Shown here: positions 44,345 to 52,845 of the stretch, one piece after another
Layout: the number at the start of each line of letters is the position of its first letter
How positions within the stretch are numbered: the stretch's first letter is position 1
Source of the DNA: Methanoculleus horonobensis
GTDB lineage: Archaea > Halobacteriota > Methanomicrobia > Methanomicrobiales > Methanoculleaceae
NCBI RefSeq assembly: GCF_001602375.1
Contig: NZ_BCNY01000008.1
Coordinates: 62,001 to 126,000 of the forward strand
DNA length: 64,000 nucleotides
Reading direction: 5' to 3'
The notes under the pieces: generated by a model
The model's input: only the letters and a program-made list of their open reading frames with translations
What the model was told of the DNA's origin: nothing
The model's database searches: none
Position numbers and translations under genes: made by a program

Positions 44345-44701
44345 CGATTGCTGCCAGGGCTCTAAAGAAGATCCATCGAGTGCAGATTGTCCTTTTCCTT
44401 TGGGTGAAAGGCATGAGGGAGCGCCTGAAAACGACGGTCCCTGCCCCGGTGTTTGAGCCTGCGAGCCCGGTCTCATCTACCCGGCAGATCATTGGGTCGA
44501 TAACGGGTGCGTTTGTTGCCGTGACCCGGCTGAGGATCTGAACCCAGAATACCCGCAATCGTGCTCGTGCAGAATGTTGCCTGAAACCGCTCTTCCTGCT
44601 CACCCGGATTACGTGAAAAGGGCCGCATCATGGCATTCCACCCTCAATCTGGCCGGATGATGATCAGGACGACCGGTTTCTCGCAACCCTCGGGCCGAAG
44701 C
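44345..44701. other. About 360-base gap, nothing recognised
   Basis: A plus-strand open frame (44341-44541, 66 codons, MTIAARALKKIHRVQIV) has no recognisable family and overlaps the cyclase stop. The rest shows no RNA gene or clear repeat. Confidence 0.4.
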
Positions 44702-44710
44702 AACTATTAA
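44702..44710 (+). promoter_or_regulatory. TATA-like element of the MNT-HepT pair
   Basis: The run aactattaa lies about 27-35 bases upstream of the mntA ATG at 44737. That is the usual archaeal spacing for a leaderless or nearly leaderless transcript. Confidence 0.4.
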
Positions 44711-44736
44711 CGTTCCCTGACAAAACACCAGTATCT

Positions 44737-45030
44737 ATGCAGTCACGGGAAGAAATATTTGCAACCCTGCAGCGCCTCAAAGGAGAGATCGCCGCACGTT
44801 TCTCGGTCAGCCGGATCGGCATCTTCGGCTCGGTCGCCCGTGGCGAGCAGACCGAGGCGAGCGATATCGACATCCTCGTCGAGTTCTCCCGGCCGATCGG
44901 GTTCTTCACCTTCCTCGAACTTGAAGAGTTTCTTTCACTAAATCTCGGCGCCCCCGTCGATCTGGTGACATCCGATGCCCTGAAACCCATCATACGGGAG
45001 CGGGTGACTGCCGAGGTCGCTTATGCCTGA
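44737..45030 (+). CDS. mntA: MNT-domain nucleotidyltransferase antitoxin
   Basis: This 97-residue protein has the minimal nucleotidyltransferase motif GSVARGEQTEASDIDILVEF, with the GSxxRG-x-D-x-D metal-binding core at about residues 31-50. In MntA-HepT systems this protein adds AMP to the HepT toxin and inactivates it. Its stop overlaps the HepT start by eight bases, the usual arrangement. Confidence 0.9.
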   Translation: MQSREEIFATLQRLKGEIAARFSVSRIGIFGSVARGEQTEASDIDILVEFSRPIGFFTFLELEEFLSLNLGAPVDLVTSDALKPIIRERVTAEVAYA

Positions 45031-45367
45031 ACGGTCGGAGATCCGCCTTCTCTGCAGTGATATTGATGAGGCTGTCGAGCGCATCCTGCAGTACACTTCA
45101 AAGACGACATACAGGGAGTTCATCGATGACATCAGGACGCAGGATGCAGTTATAAGGAATCTGGAGATCCTCGGGGAAGCAGTCAAAAATCTCCCACCCC
45201 GATTTACGGAGCGGTATCCCGAGATCCCATGGCGGTTCATCGCGGGTATGCGGGACAAACTCATCCACCACTATTTTGGCGTCAGTATCGAGATCGTCTG
45301 GGAGACAGTGCAGTCCGATATACCTGTGCTCCAGGAGTGGCTGAAGAGACTGGATGAAGAGCAATAA
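45023..45367 (+). CDS. hepT: HepT-like RNase toxin (DUF86)
   Basis: The protein has 114 residues and is all-helical. It carries the HEPN-type R-x4-H-x-Y motif in MRDKLIHHYFGV near residue 78 and the family segment VIRNLEILGEAVKNLP. HepT cleaves RNA unless AMPylated on the Tyr of this motif by MntA. It follows the antitoxin with an eight-base overlap. A role in phage defence or plasmid maintenance is known for the family and inferred here. Confidence 0.9.
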   Translation: MPERSEIRLLCSDIDEAVERILQYTSKTTYREFIDDIRTQDAVIRNLEILGEAVKNLPPRFTERYPEIPWRFIAGMRDKLIHHYFGVSIEIVWETVQSDIPVLQEWLKRLDEEQ

Positions 45368-45421
45368 GACACTGGTACCACCACAGAATATATTGTGTGG
45401 GAACTGAGCGCCACGTAACTA

Positions 45422-45441
45422 TCTGGACGTCAAAGTCCAGA
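45422..45441. terminator. Hairpin downstream of hepT
   Basis: The perfect arms tctggac (45422-45428) and gtccaga (45435-45441) flank a six-base loop. It lies between hepT and the end of the convergent hcp gene, so it could terminate either. No adjacent T-run supports it. Confidence 0.3.
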
Positions 45442-45562
45442 GGCACGGCTATCGTTGCCCAGGGGTGTCGGGATCAAATTTGGAATACAGGCAGTGTATC
45501 CCAGACCAGGGCTTTATGCGCCGGGAAAATCTGTAAAACAGCCCGCTCCGAAAAAAAGGTAT

Positions 45563-47179
45563 TCAGTTCCCCGGCACCATCCGCTCGAGGTCCTCCTCGA
45601 CCGTCGTTATCCCGTTGATCCCGAAGTTCTCGACGAGTACGTTCAGGACACCGGGCGAGACGAAGCCCGGGAGGCGGGGGCCGAGGGTGATATCCTTGAC
45701 GCCGAGCGAGAGGAGGCTGAGGAGAACCAGCACCGCCTTCTGCTCGTACCAGGCGATGTTGTAGGAGATCGGGAGTTCGTTGATCCCGACGCCGAACGCT
45801 TCCGCGAGGGCCTGGGCGATGACCACGAGCGAGTAGCAGTCGTTGCACTGGCCGGCGTCGAGGACGCGGGGGATGCCGCCGATATCGCCGAGGCCGAGGC
45901 TGTTGTAGCGGTACTTCGCGCACCCTGCGGTGAGGATGATCGTATCCGCCGGGAGAGCCTTCGCGAACCGGGTGTAGTAGTCCCGTCCGCTGTACCGGCC
46001 GTCGCAGCCCGCCATCACGAGGAACCGCTTGACGGCGCCGGACTTCACCGCATCGATGACGGTCTCGGCTATCGCGAGGACCGGGGCGTGGGCGCACCCG
46101 GTGATCAGGTCGCCTCGGGAGAGGTCCGCCGGGGGTTCGCAGCGCTTCGCGTGCTCGATCAGGGTCGAGAAGTCCTTCTTTCCGTCAGGAGACGCACCGA
46201 TGTGCTTTAACCCCGCAAATCCAACGAGCCCGGTGGTGTAGACCCGGTCGCGGTAGGAGTCCTTCGGGGGAACGAGGCAGTTCGTCGTGACCAGGACCGG
46301 GCCGTTGAACCGCTCGAACTCCTCCCGCTGGAACGGCCAGGAGCCGCCGTAGTTCCCGACGAGGTGGTCGTACTTCGCAAGGCCCGGGTAGGCGTGCGCG
46401 GGGAGCATCTCGCCGTGGGTGTAGACGTCCACGCCCGCTCCGCGTGTCTGTTCGAGGAGGTCGGCGAGGTCCTTGAGGTCGTGGCCGGTGACCAGGATGC
46501 CGGGGCGGGTGCCTGCGGCGGTGCCGACCGTCGTGATCGCCGGCGTCCCGTAGACCGTGGTGTTCGCCGTGTCGAGGAGGGCGAGGACCTTCACGCCGAC
46601 TTCGCCGCACTTCAAGACGTAGCCGACCATCTCTTCGACGGAGAGGTCCTCGAGCGTGGCGGCGAGACCCTCCTGCATGAAAGCCGTGATCTCCGCATCC
46701 TCGTAGCCGAGGACGGCGGCGTGATGGTAGTAGGCGCCGACCCCTTTGAGCCCGTAGACCAGGAGATCGCGGAGCGACAGGAGGTCGGTGTCCACGGTCT
46801 CGCGGGCGGCGACGATCTCCTCTGCCTTTGCCGCGATAGCCGCCGGGCTTGCCGGCGCCCAGGTGCAGGCCGCAGGCTCGGTGCTCCCGGCGGGGGGGAG
46901 GGCGTCGCGGATACGGGCCGCCTCCTGGATCGCGCTCTCGAACCGCGTGGGGTCGAAGTTCACGTTGGTCAGGGTCGCAAAGAGGCTCTCCGCGACGAAC
47001 CTCCCTGCCTCCGGGTTCCCACCGCCCTTCTTCATCGCCGCGAGGTTCCGTACCGAGAGCCCCTTGAGGGTGTAGATCAGGACGTCCTGGAGTCCCGCGG
47101 TCTCTCCCTCTTTGCCGCAGACACCGCGCACGGTGCAGCCATGGCCCTTTGCCGTCTCTTCACACTGATTGCAGAACAT
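45563..47179 (-). CDS. hcp: Hybrid cluster protein / hydroxylamine reductase
   Basis: The protein has 538 residues. The N-terminal cysteines in [15 protein letters not shown] follow the C-x2-C-x8-C-x5-C spacing of anaerobic (class I-type) Hcp with a [4Fe-4S] cluster. The hybrid 4Fe-2S-2O cluster ligands appear in [22 protein letters not shown] and [10 protein letters not shown]. Hcp reduces hydroxylamine or nitric oxide and protects from nitrosative stress. It is divergent from an HxlR regulator with 86 bases between the starts and shared palindromes, so that regulator probably controls it. Confidence 0.95.
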   Translation of the reverse strand: MFCNQCEETAKGHGCTVRGVCGKEGETAGLQDVLIYTLKGLSVRNLAAMKKGGGNPEAGRFVAESLFATLTNVNFDPTRFESAIQEAARIRDALPPAGSTEPAACTWAPASPAAIAAKAEEIVAARETVDTDLLSLRDLLVYGLKGVGAYYHHAAVLGYEDAEITAFMQEGLAATLEDLSVEEMVGYVLKCGEVGVKVLALLDTANTTVYGTPAITTVGTAAGTRPGILVTGHDLKDLADLLEQTRGAGVDVYTHGEMLPAHAYPGLAKYDHLVGNYGGSWPFQREEFERFNGPVLVTTNCLVPPKDSYRDRVYTTGLVGFAGLKHIGASPDGKKDFSTLIEHAKRCEPPADLSRGDLITGCAHAPVLAIAETVIDAVKSGAVKRFLVMAGCDGRYSGRDYYTRFAKALPADTIILTAGCAKYRYNSLGLGDIGGIPRVLDAGQCNDCYSLVVIAQALAEAFGVGINELPISYNIAWYEQKAVLVLLSLLSLGVKDITLGPRLPGFVSPGVLNVLVENFGINGITTVEEDLERMVPGN

Positions 47180-47194
47180 ACGTACTCACTCCAT

Positions 47195-47236
47195 GATATC
47201 TTTTTGATACAAGGTATCTGTTAGATACTAAAGTAT
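47195..47236. promoter_or_regulatory. Palindromic operator between hcp and hxlR
   Basis: The short divergent gap contains gatac-aag-gtatc (47206-47218), an inverted repeat with 5-base arms, and atact-aa-agtat (47225-47236). A gatatc palindrome at 47195-47200 lies beside them. The spacing suggests a regulator dimer binding two adjacent sites. TATA-like sequence (agtataagg) lies within or next to the second palindrome, so binding could block both promoters. Confidence 0.55.
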
Positions 47237-47265
47237 AAGGAGGAGAAGGTTTCTCTAATTATACC

Positions 47266-47625
47266 ATGCAGAGCGTCTGCACGGTCAATCAGACCGTCAA
47301 GTACCTCGGGAAGAAGTGGATGCTCCTGATCATCCTCGAACTCTACAAGGGGGAGGATTACACCCTCCGGTTCACGGAGGTGAAGGAGCGGCTCCCGGGG
47401 ATCACGGCGAAGGTCCTCTCGGCCCGACTGAAGGAACTCGAGGAGGAGGGTCTCGTCGAGAAGCACGTGGATGCCGGGACCGTCCCCGTCAGGAGCGAGT
47501 ACACCCTCACGGCAAGCGGGCTTGGACTCGTCGAGGTGATCAAGGACATCAAGCGGTGGGCGCTCCGGTGGAAGATCGAGAACCGGGCATGCGGGGCGCA
47601 GGACTGTCACGACTGCGTGCTTTAA
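47266..47625 (+). CDS. HxlR-family winged-helix regulator
   Basis: This 119-residue protein has the family pattern: an N-terminal cysteine (SVCTVNQTVKYLGKKWMLLI), the recognition region LRFTEVKERLPGITAKVLSARLKELEEEGLV and a beta-wing with YTLTASG. The C-terminus adds ACGAQDCHDCVL with further cysteines. The Cys near the N-terminus and the C-terminal Cys cluster suggest redox or metal sensing. It is divergent from hcp, so response to nitrosative or oxidative stress is the likely trigger. The ATG lies 30 bases after the TATA-like element. Confidence 0.9.
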   Translation: MQSVCTVNQTVKYLGKKWMLLIILELYKGEDYTLRFTEVKERLPGITAKVLSARLKELEEEGLVEKHVDAGTVPVRSEYTLTASGLGLVEVIKDIKRWALRWKIENRACGAQDCHDCVL

Positions 47626-47817
47626 CTTGTGGGGTTGAAGGGGCGGGGCGGGAGGTCCGGTACGACTCTGGCGAGGCGGCCACGGTCTGCATGAGATCAA
47701 GAAGTCGGGATCGGCTGACCTACGCGGAAGAGTCCGCCTGACGCGTTTTCCGGAACTGGGGGATATCGTAGATCATAATCGACACTTTTATAGATTATCA
47801 TCGAGTATGATCGATAG

Positions 47818-49107
47818 ATGGACGAGAGGCTGCAGATCGCACTCGAGAGCCAGAACCCCTGGTGGTTTGGAAAAGAGTTTGAAACTGGCGTTGAACGACT
47901 TTCATTCTTTCCTCTCCTGAAACAGTATCTTGATGCACCTGAGGTGCTCCTCCTTGTCGGTGCACGCAGGACCGGGAAGTCGACGCTGGTGTACCAGATC
48001 ATCAGTTCCCTTCTCAGAAGGGGTGTGCCCGGCAGGGCCATCCTCTTCATCACCATGGACGAACCCCTCCTCCTCTCGATGGCAGACGATCCCTGGCTGA
48101 TCCGTCGCATCGTCGAGGACCATCTCGCCCGCCACCCCGAACTTGAACGGCTCTATCTCTGCATCGACGAGGTTCAGCACTATCCCGCCTGGGTGCCCAC
48201 CATCAAGACTCTCTATGACACAACGAGCAGGGTCAAATGTATCCTGACCGGCTCCACATCCTCGCTGCTCAGGCAGGAGAGTAGCCGCCTCCTATCGGGC
48301 AGGTGTTTTTCCTGCTATGTGTACCCACTCTCTTTCCCTGAGTTTCTTCGTTTTCAGGGTATTCTGAACCCGACAATCATCGAGAAGAGGCATCATTTTG
48401 AGACCTACCTGAAATACGGTGGTTTCCCCCGTGTGGTCCTCGAAAAGGACAGTGACCTGAAGATACAGATACTCAAAAACTACTATGAAACGATCTATCT
48501 CAAGGATATCATCTATCCGAACAGTTTGAGGAAGAACAGCGAGATTGTAGACCTGCTCTATTATCTTATATCAAATGCCGGGAACGCCACCTCGTACAAC
48601 CAGATTGCCAGGACCCTCAACATCGCACCGGATACCGTGAGAGAGTACATCGAGTACGCCGAGAATGCGTTCCTCCTGTATCCCCTGATGAAATTTGATT
48701 ATTCTGCAAAAAAACAGGTTGCAAACCCTAAAAAGATTTATTTCGTGGATCCCGGCCTGATAAATGCCGTTGCATTTGCATTCTCCGAAAATCGTGGGAG
48801 ACTCCTGGAAAACATTGTCTTTATTGCCCTGATGAAGAAGTATGGCGATATCTTCTACCACCGGGACCGCTACGAGTGCGACTTCCTGGTAAGGTCTGGC
48901 CGGACGATCGTCCTGGCCATCCAGGTGACGCAGTCCCTGCAGGATGACGTTACGAGGCACCGGGAGATACGGGGGCTTGTCGAGGCGATGGATGCACATG
49001 GCCTTGATGAGGGGACGGTCGTCACTGCGTCGGAGTCAGCGGAGACAACCGTCGACGGTCGGACAGTTCACATCGTCTCGATCGCTGAATGGCTGGATGA
49101 GTTGTGA
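47818..49107 (+). CDS. AAA ATPase with DUF4143 domain
   Basis: This 429-residue protein has an N-terminal AAA_14 ATPase with Walker A LLVGARRTGKSTLVYQ and Walker B LYLCIDEVQHYP, followed by a sensor CILTGSTSSLL. The C-terminal DUF4143 region (about residue 200 on) contains LKDIIYPNSLRKNSE and a nuclease-like tail ECDFLVRSGRTIVLAIQVTQS. Such proteins are frequent, highly varied accessory genes in archaea and bacteria with no settled function. A TATA-like cttttatag lies about 25-33 bases before the ATG at 47818. Confidence 0.85.
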   Translation: MDERLQIALESQNPWWFGKEFETGVERLSFFPLLKQYLDAPEVLLLVGARRTGKSTLVYQIISSLLRRGVPGRAILFITMDEPLLLSMADDPWLIRRIVEDHLARHPELERLYLCIDEVQHYPAWVPTIKTLYDTTSRVKCILTGSTSSLLRQESSRLLSGRCFSCYVYPLSFPEFLRFQGILNPTIIEKRHHFETYLKYGGFPRVVLEKDSDLKIQILKNYYETIYLKDIIYPNSLRKNSEIVDLLYYLISNAGNATSYNQIARTLNIAPDTVREYIEYAENAFLLYPLMKFDYSAKKQVANPKKIYFVDPGLINAVAFAFSENRGRLLENIVFIALMKKYGDIFYHRDRYECDFLVRSGRTIVLAIQVTQSLQDDVTRHREIRGLVEAMDAHGLDEGTVVTASESAETTVDGRTVHIVSIAEWLDEL

Positions 49108-49226
49108 CCGCTCTCTGGAACCTATGTGTACGCCTCTGGTAGTATGAACTGCGGAGGATTGTCGGCCGCTCGGAGCGCCACTCCTCCATTGACATAGATG
49201 ATCTCGATGCATTCCTCAACTTCGCG

Positions 49227-49643
49227 ATGAGAGAGATCACAAGGCTGACCGGAATAGACCCGGATAATGAAGAGACCTGGAAAGAGATCTCCAACCAGAT
49301 CAGGAATGAACCGCTGGTGTTAGATGTCAACGAGCTGCGCACTACCACGATCTTCACCCTGTGTGAAGTATTCTGCGATAGGTTCGAGAATGGCGCCATC
49401 CTTGATCATTGCCGGGAGACCATCGAGAAACTCCACGACCACCCGGCAACACCGCTCGTACGGGGAGATGCACCCCTCTGGGGGGCGGCGATCGTATACG
49501 CGGCCTGCCAGAATGCAGATCTGATCCGGCCGGGAAAGGGCGGTTCTCCCATTGCAAGGTAAATCAGCTTTTTCTTTGGCATTGAACGATCGTCGATCCG
49601 GAACAAGGTGACGGCACTGAAAAAATACCTCTCCGATCGATAA
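49227..49643 (+). pseudogene. DUF6398-like gene broken by an in-frame stop
   Basis: The frame encodes a helical protein resembling DUF6398 (cyclin/TFB-like HTH): FTLCEVFCDRFENGAILDHC, LVRGDAPLWGAAIVYAACQN, then a TAA at 49560-49562. The same frame continues past the stop with ISFFFGIERSSIRNKVTALK and ends at TAA 49641, where the family has a terminal helix-turn-helix (FGVSKSTASNK-type). This supports a nonsense mutation. Upstream of the ATG the frame reads back to a stop at 49140 with family-like residues, so the original start may lie further up. The intact first part could still make a 111-residue protein. Confidence 0.6.
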
Positions 49644-49655
49644 CTCTGCCGACAA

Positions 49656-49684
49656 AAGGTATCAACCAGGAGAACCGATACCTT
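49656..49684. repeat. Perfect inverted repeat upstream of ruvC
   Basis: The arms aaggtatc (49656-49663) and gatacctt (49677-49684) are exact complements 13 bases apart. The ruvC ATG is 24 bases downstream. The arm aaggtatc also occurs at 47211-47218 in the hcp-hxlR operator. It may be a regulator site or a hairpin in the ruvCAB transcript. Confidence 0.45.
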
Positions 49685-49708
49685 AGTGGACAGAAACCGT
49701 ATTTACCC

Positions 49709-50185
49709 ATGATCGTCATTGGTATCGACCCAGGGCTCGCAAGGACCGGCTACGGTGTCCTCAGCACCGGCGGCAGGTCTCCGGTGCCGCTGACCTACGG
49801 CTGCATAGAGACCGGCCCCGACCGCATCCACGAGGAGCGGTTGCTTGAGATCCACACGAGGATCTCCGATCTCTTCGACGAGTACGATCCCGGGTGGGTC
49901 GCCGTGGAGCGGCTCTTCTTCTCCAGGAACACCACCTCGGCGATGCAGGTCAGCGAGGCACGCGGCGTCCTCCTCCTCGCCGCGGCACAGCACGGGGTCC
50001 CGATTGCCGAGTATACCCCCAACCAGGTCAAACAGGCGGTCACCGGGTCGGGGCGTGCCGATAAACATCAGATGCAGGAGATGATGCGCCGGCTCCTCAG
50101 GCTGGAGGAGGTGCCCCGGCCCGACGATGCCGCCGACGGCCTCGCCATCGCCCTCTGCCACATCAATATGGTGCAACTACGATGA
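49709..50185 (+). CDS. ruvC: Holliday junction resolvase RuvC
   Basis: This 158-residue endonuclease cuts Holliday junctions with magnesium. The acidic residues appear in GIDPGLARTGYGV, VAVERLFF and the paired Asp in RPDDAADGLAIALCHI. The sequence matches bacterial RuvC; archaea normally use Hjc instead. It is slightly shorter than E. coli RuvC at its C-terminus. It overlaps ruvA by four bases, in the bacterial order ruvC-ruvA-ruvB. Confidence 0.93.
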   Translation: MIVIGIDPGLARTGYGVLSTGGRSPVPLTYGCIETGPDRIHEERLLEIHTRISDLFDEYDPGWVAVERLFFSRNTTSAMQVSEARGVLLLAAAQHGVPIAEYTPNQVKQAVTGSGRADKHQMQEMMRRLLRLEEVPRPDDAADGLAIALCHINMVQLR

Positions 50186-50775
50186 TAGCCCAACTCTCGG
50201 GAGACGTGATATCCACCGGCGACCGGTGGGTGGTGATCGATATCGGCGGCGTCGGCTACCGGGTGCAGGTGACCGGGCCGGCGCTGGAGACCCTCAGGGA
50301 GGCGCAGGGCCGCGTCACGGTCCACACCCATATGGCGGTCCGCGACGACGACATCCGACTCTTCGGCTTTCTCCACCAGCGCGAACGGGAACTCTTCACG
50401 ATCCTGATCGGGGTCTCCGGCATCGGTCCCCAGACCGCCATGAACATCCTCTCCGGGATAGCGTTCGAGGACTTTGCCGTTGCAATCCTCGACGGCGACG
50501 AGAAGACGCTCACCCGGATCCCCGGGATCGGGAAGAAAGGTGCAGGGCGCCTGATCCTTGAGTTGAAGGAGAAGATGAAGAAGCATGCGGATATCCTCGC
50601 CGCCGGCAGGCGGCCGACCGGGGCCAACGACGCCGCGAGCGCCCTCATATCGCTCGGGTTCTCACCCCAGGAAGCAGGGGAGGCGGTCGATGCCGTCCTC
50701 CCGGGTCTCCCTGATGCGAACGTGCAGAGCCTGATCCGCGCTGCTCTTGCATACCTCCGGGAGCGCCGATCATGA
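50182..50775 (+). CDS. ruvA: Holliday junction branch migration protein RuvA
   Basis: This 197-residue protein has an OB-fold N-terminal domain ([19 protein letters not shown]), two helix-hairpin-helix motifs ([17 protein letters not shown] and [18 protein letters not shown]) and the small mobile domain III ([16 protein letters not shown]) that contacts RuvB. It overlaps ruvC by four bases and ruvB by four bases, so all three proteins are made together. The protein is of bacterial type. Confidence 0.93.
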   Translation: MIAQLSGDVISTGDRWVVIDIGGVGYRVQVTGPALETLREAQGRVTVHTHMAVRDDDIRLFGFLHQRERELFTILIGVSGIGPQTAMNILSGIAFEDFAVAILDGDEKTLTRIPGIGKKGAGRLILELKEKMKKHADILAAGRRPTGANDAASALISLGFSPQEAGEAVDAVLPGLPDANVQSLIRAALAYLRERRS

Positions 50776-51764
50776 ACGAACGCATCCCCTCGCCCTCGCC
50801 TCTCTGTGGCGAACCCGATGACGCGGCGATCAGGCCGGCGCGCCTCGACGAGTTCGTGGGCCAGCCGCAGATCAAGGAGGCTCTTGCCATCGCCATCGCC
50901 GCCGCAAAACAACGCGGCGAGTCCCTCGACCACGTCCTCTTCTCCGGCCCACCGGGCCTCGGGAAGACGACGCTCGCCCAGATCATCGCGCGCGAGATGG
51001 GGGCCGGGATCAGGAGCACCACCGGGCCGGTGCTGGAGCGGCCCGGCGACCTCGCCGCCCAGCTGACCGCCCTCGCTCACGGCGACGTCCTCTTCATCGA
51101 CGAGATCCATCGCCTCAACCCGGTGGTCGAGGAGATCCTCTACCCGGCGATGGAGGACTCCTGTATCGACGTCATGATCGGCGAAGGGCCGGGTGCACGG
51201 TCGGTCCAGCTCCCGCTGGAGGAGTTCACCCTCATCGGCGCCACGACGAAGGTCGGGCTGCTCGGTTCCCCTCTCCGCGACCGGTTCGGGTTCATCTTCC
51301 GCCTCAACCTCTACGAAGTTCCCGATCTCGCGAAGATCGTGGAGCGGAGCGCCGGGATCATGCAGATCCCGATCACCCCGGAAGGTGCGGATGAGATAGC
51401 AAAACGGAGCCGCGGGACACCCAGGATCGCAAACCGGCTCCTCCGCCGGGTGCGGGACTTCGCCACGGTCAAGGGGGACGGGCGTATCGATGGCGAGACG
51501 GCCGACCGCGCCCTGACGATGCTCGGCATCGACCACCTGGGCCTCGACGACCTCGACCGGCGGATCCTCTCGGTCATCGCGGACGATTTCGGCGGCGGGC
51601 CGGTGGGCGTCAGGACGATCGCCATATCGGTCGGCGAGGAGGTGCGGACCATCGAAGAGGTCTACGAGCCCTACCTGATCCAGATCGGGTTCATAAAGCG
51701 CACGCCCCAGGGGCGGGAGACGACCGGGGCGGCCCTGCGCCACCTCGGAGGCGGTCTCAGATAA
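50772..51764 (+). CDS. ruvB: Holliday junction DNA helicase RuvB
   Basis: This 330-residue AAA+ ATPase drives branch migration as a ring on RuvA. It begins with the [11 protein letters not shown] region and carries Walker [14 protein letters not shown], Walker [17 protein letters not shown], sensor 1 [12 protein letters not shown] and the arginine-finger segment SPLRDRFG. The C-terminal winged helix includes [20 protein letters not shown]. It ends eight bases inside the convergent top6A gene. Confidence 0.95.
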   Translation: MNERIPSPSPLCGEPDDAAIRPARLDEFVGQPQIKEALAIAIAAAKQRGESLDHVLFSGPPGLGKTTLAQIIAREMGAGIRSTTGPVLERPGDLAAQLTALAHGDVLFIDEIHRLNPVVEEILYPAMEDSCIDVMIGEGPGARSVQLPLEEFTLIGATTKVGLLGSPLRDRFGFIFRLNLYEVPDLAKIVERSAGIMQIPITPEGADEIAKRSRGTPRIANRLLRRVRDFATVKGDGRIDGETADRALTMLGIDHLGLDDLDRRILSVIADDFGGGPVGVRTIAISVGEEVRTIEEVYEPYLIQIGFIKRTPQGRETTGAALRHLGGGLR

Positions 51765-52845
51765 TCCCCATCTCCGAGAGCCTTTTCGGGAGATACTCCT
51801 TCGTCACGAAGTCGAGCCCCCGGCTCGCGAACGCCTGCTGTTCCGACTTCACCTTCATATCGAGCTGCAGGTTGATCTGGGTGCGCCAGTAGTCGGTTGC
51901 AAACCTGGGGTCTGTCAACTCTGCTTTCAGTGCGTTGATGTCCTGCTCCGTGAGGTGGTCGGCGGGGAGGTTGTAGTCGGAGATGTCGGAGGGCTGCACC
52001 CCGATGAACTGCGCCTGGGGAGTCGCCAGGATATCCGACATGTGGGCGCTCTTGATCGAGCCGTAGGCGACGCTCGCGTAGATCCGGTATGACCAGGGGT
52101 CGCCGTCGGTGAAGACGACTACGGGGAGGTTGAGCGAGTCGTTGAGACGCCGTAAGACCCGGCGCGTGGAGCGTGCCGGCTGCCCCTTGAGGTGGACCAG
52201 GATCGCCCCGTACTCCTCGTCGAACCCGTTCTCCATCAGACGGGCGTACATACCGCCGGTCTCGATGGCGATGACGAACTTCGCGTCGTGGTCGATGAAC
52301 TCGAGGTTATCGACGTTGTTCGGGATGGGGTAGCCCGCCTCCCCGACGTCATCCTGGCAGTGCATCTCTTTTGCGCCGCGGCGGGTGTTCTCCCGTATCC
52401 GGAGCGGCCCGAAGAGCGAGGCGCCGTCCTCTTCCGGCCGGAGGTGAAACGCCTCCCGCTGGACGTCGGTGATGATCTCGAGGTCCTCGATGAGGAGGTT
52501 GCTCTCGTCCTGGGCGGTGAACTTCGCCTTCTTCCACCCTTCGGAGATATAGTAGAGTTCTCTCAAGGTCGACGACCGGTTCTCCACGAGCTGCTGTTTC
52601 AAGAACCCGATGAGATAGGCCATCTTCAGGAGATGGACCGCCCCTTTCTCCGTCGACGCCGCCCGGGTGCTCTCCCGCTCGCCGTACTTCCAGACCTCGG
52701 TCGCATCGTCGTACGCGATATTCCGCTTCGTCCGCGTCGGCAGCCGGATGAACGGCACGATGCCGTCCCGCATCTGGTCGTACCAGGTGCGGGCGATACC
52801 GACGAGCCGCTCCTTTGCCAGTGCATCCATCTCTTCCCTAGACAT
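51757..52845 (-). CDS. top6A: DNA topoisomerase VI subunit A
   Basis: This 362-residue Spo11-type subunit breaks and rejoins both DNA strands through a tyrosine. The catalytic region is [14 protein letters not shown] at about residues 92-105. The Toprim metal-binding acidic residues lie in [15 protein letters not shown] and [14 protein letters not shown]. Its start overlaps the end of top6B by eight bases, so the two are co-translated. The gene is the last of a minus-strand unit running hypothetical-hisS-top6B-top6A. Confidence 0.96.
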   Translation of the reverse strand: MSREEMDALAKERLVGIARTWYDQMRDGIVPFIRLPTRTKRNIAYDDATEVWKYGERESTRAASTEKGAVHLLKMAYLIGFLKQQLVENRSSTLRELYYISEGWKKAKFTAQDESNLLIEDLEIITDVQREAFHLRPEEDGASLFGPLRIRENTRRGAKEMHCQDDVGEAGYPIPNNVDNLEFIDHDAKFVIAIETGGMYARLMENGFDEEYGAILVHLKGQPARSTRRVLRRLNDSLNLPVVVFTDGDPWSYRIYASVAYGSIKSAHMSDILATPQAQFIGVQPSDISDYNLPADHLTEQDINALKAELTDPRFATDYWRTQINLQLDMKVKSEQQAFASRGLDFVTKEYLPKRLSEMGII

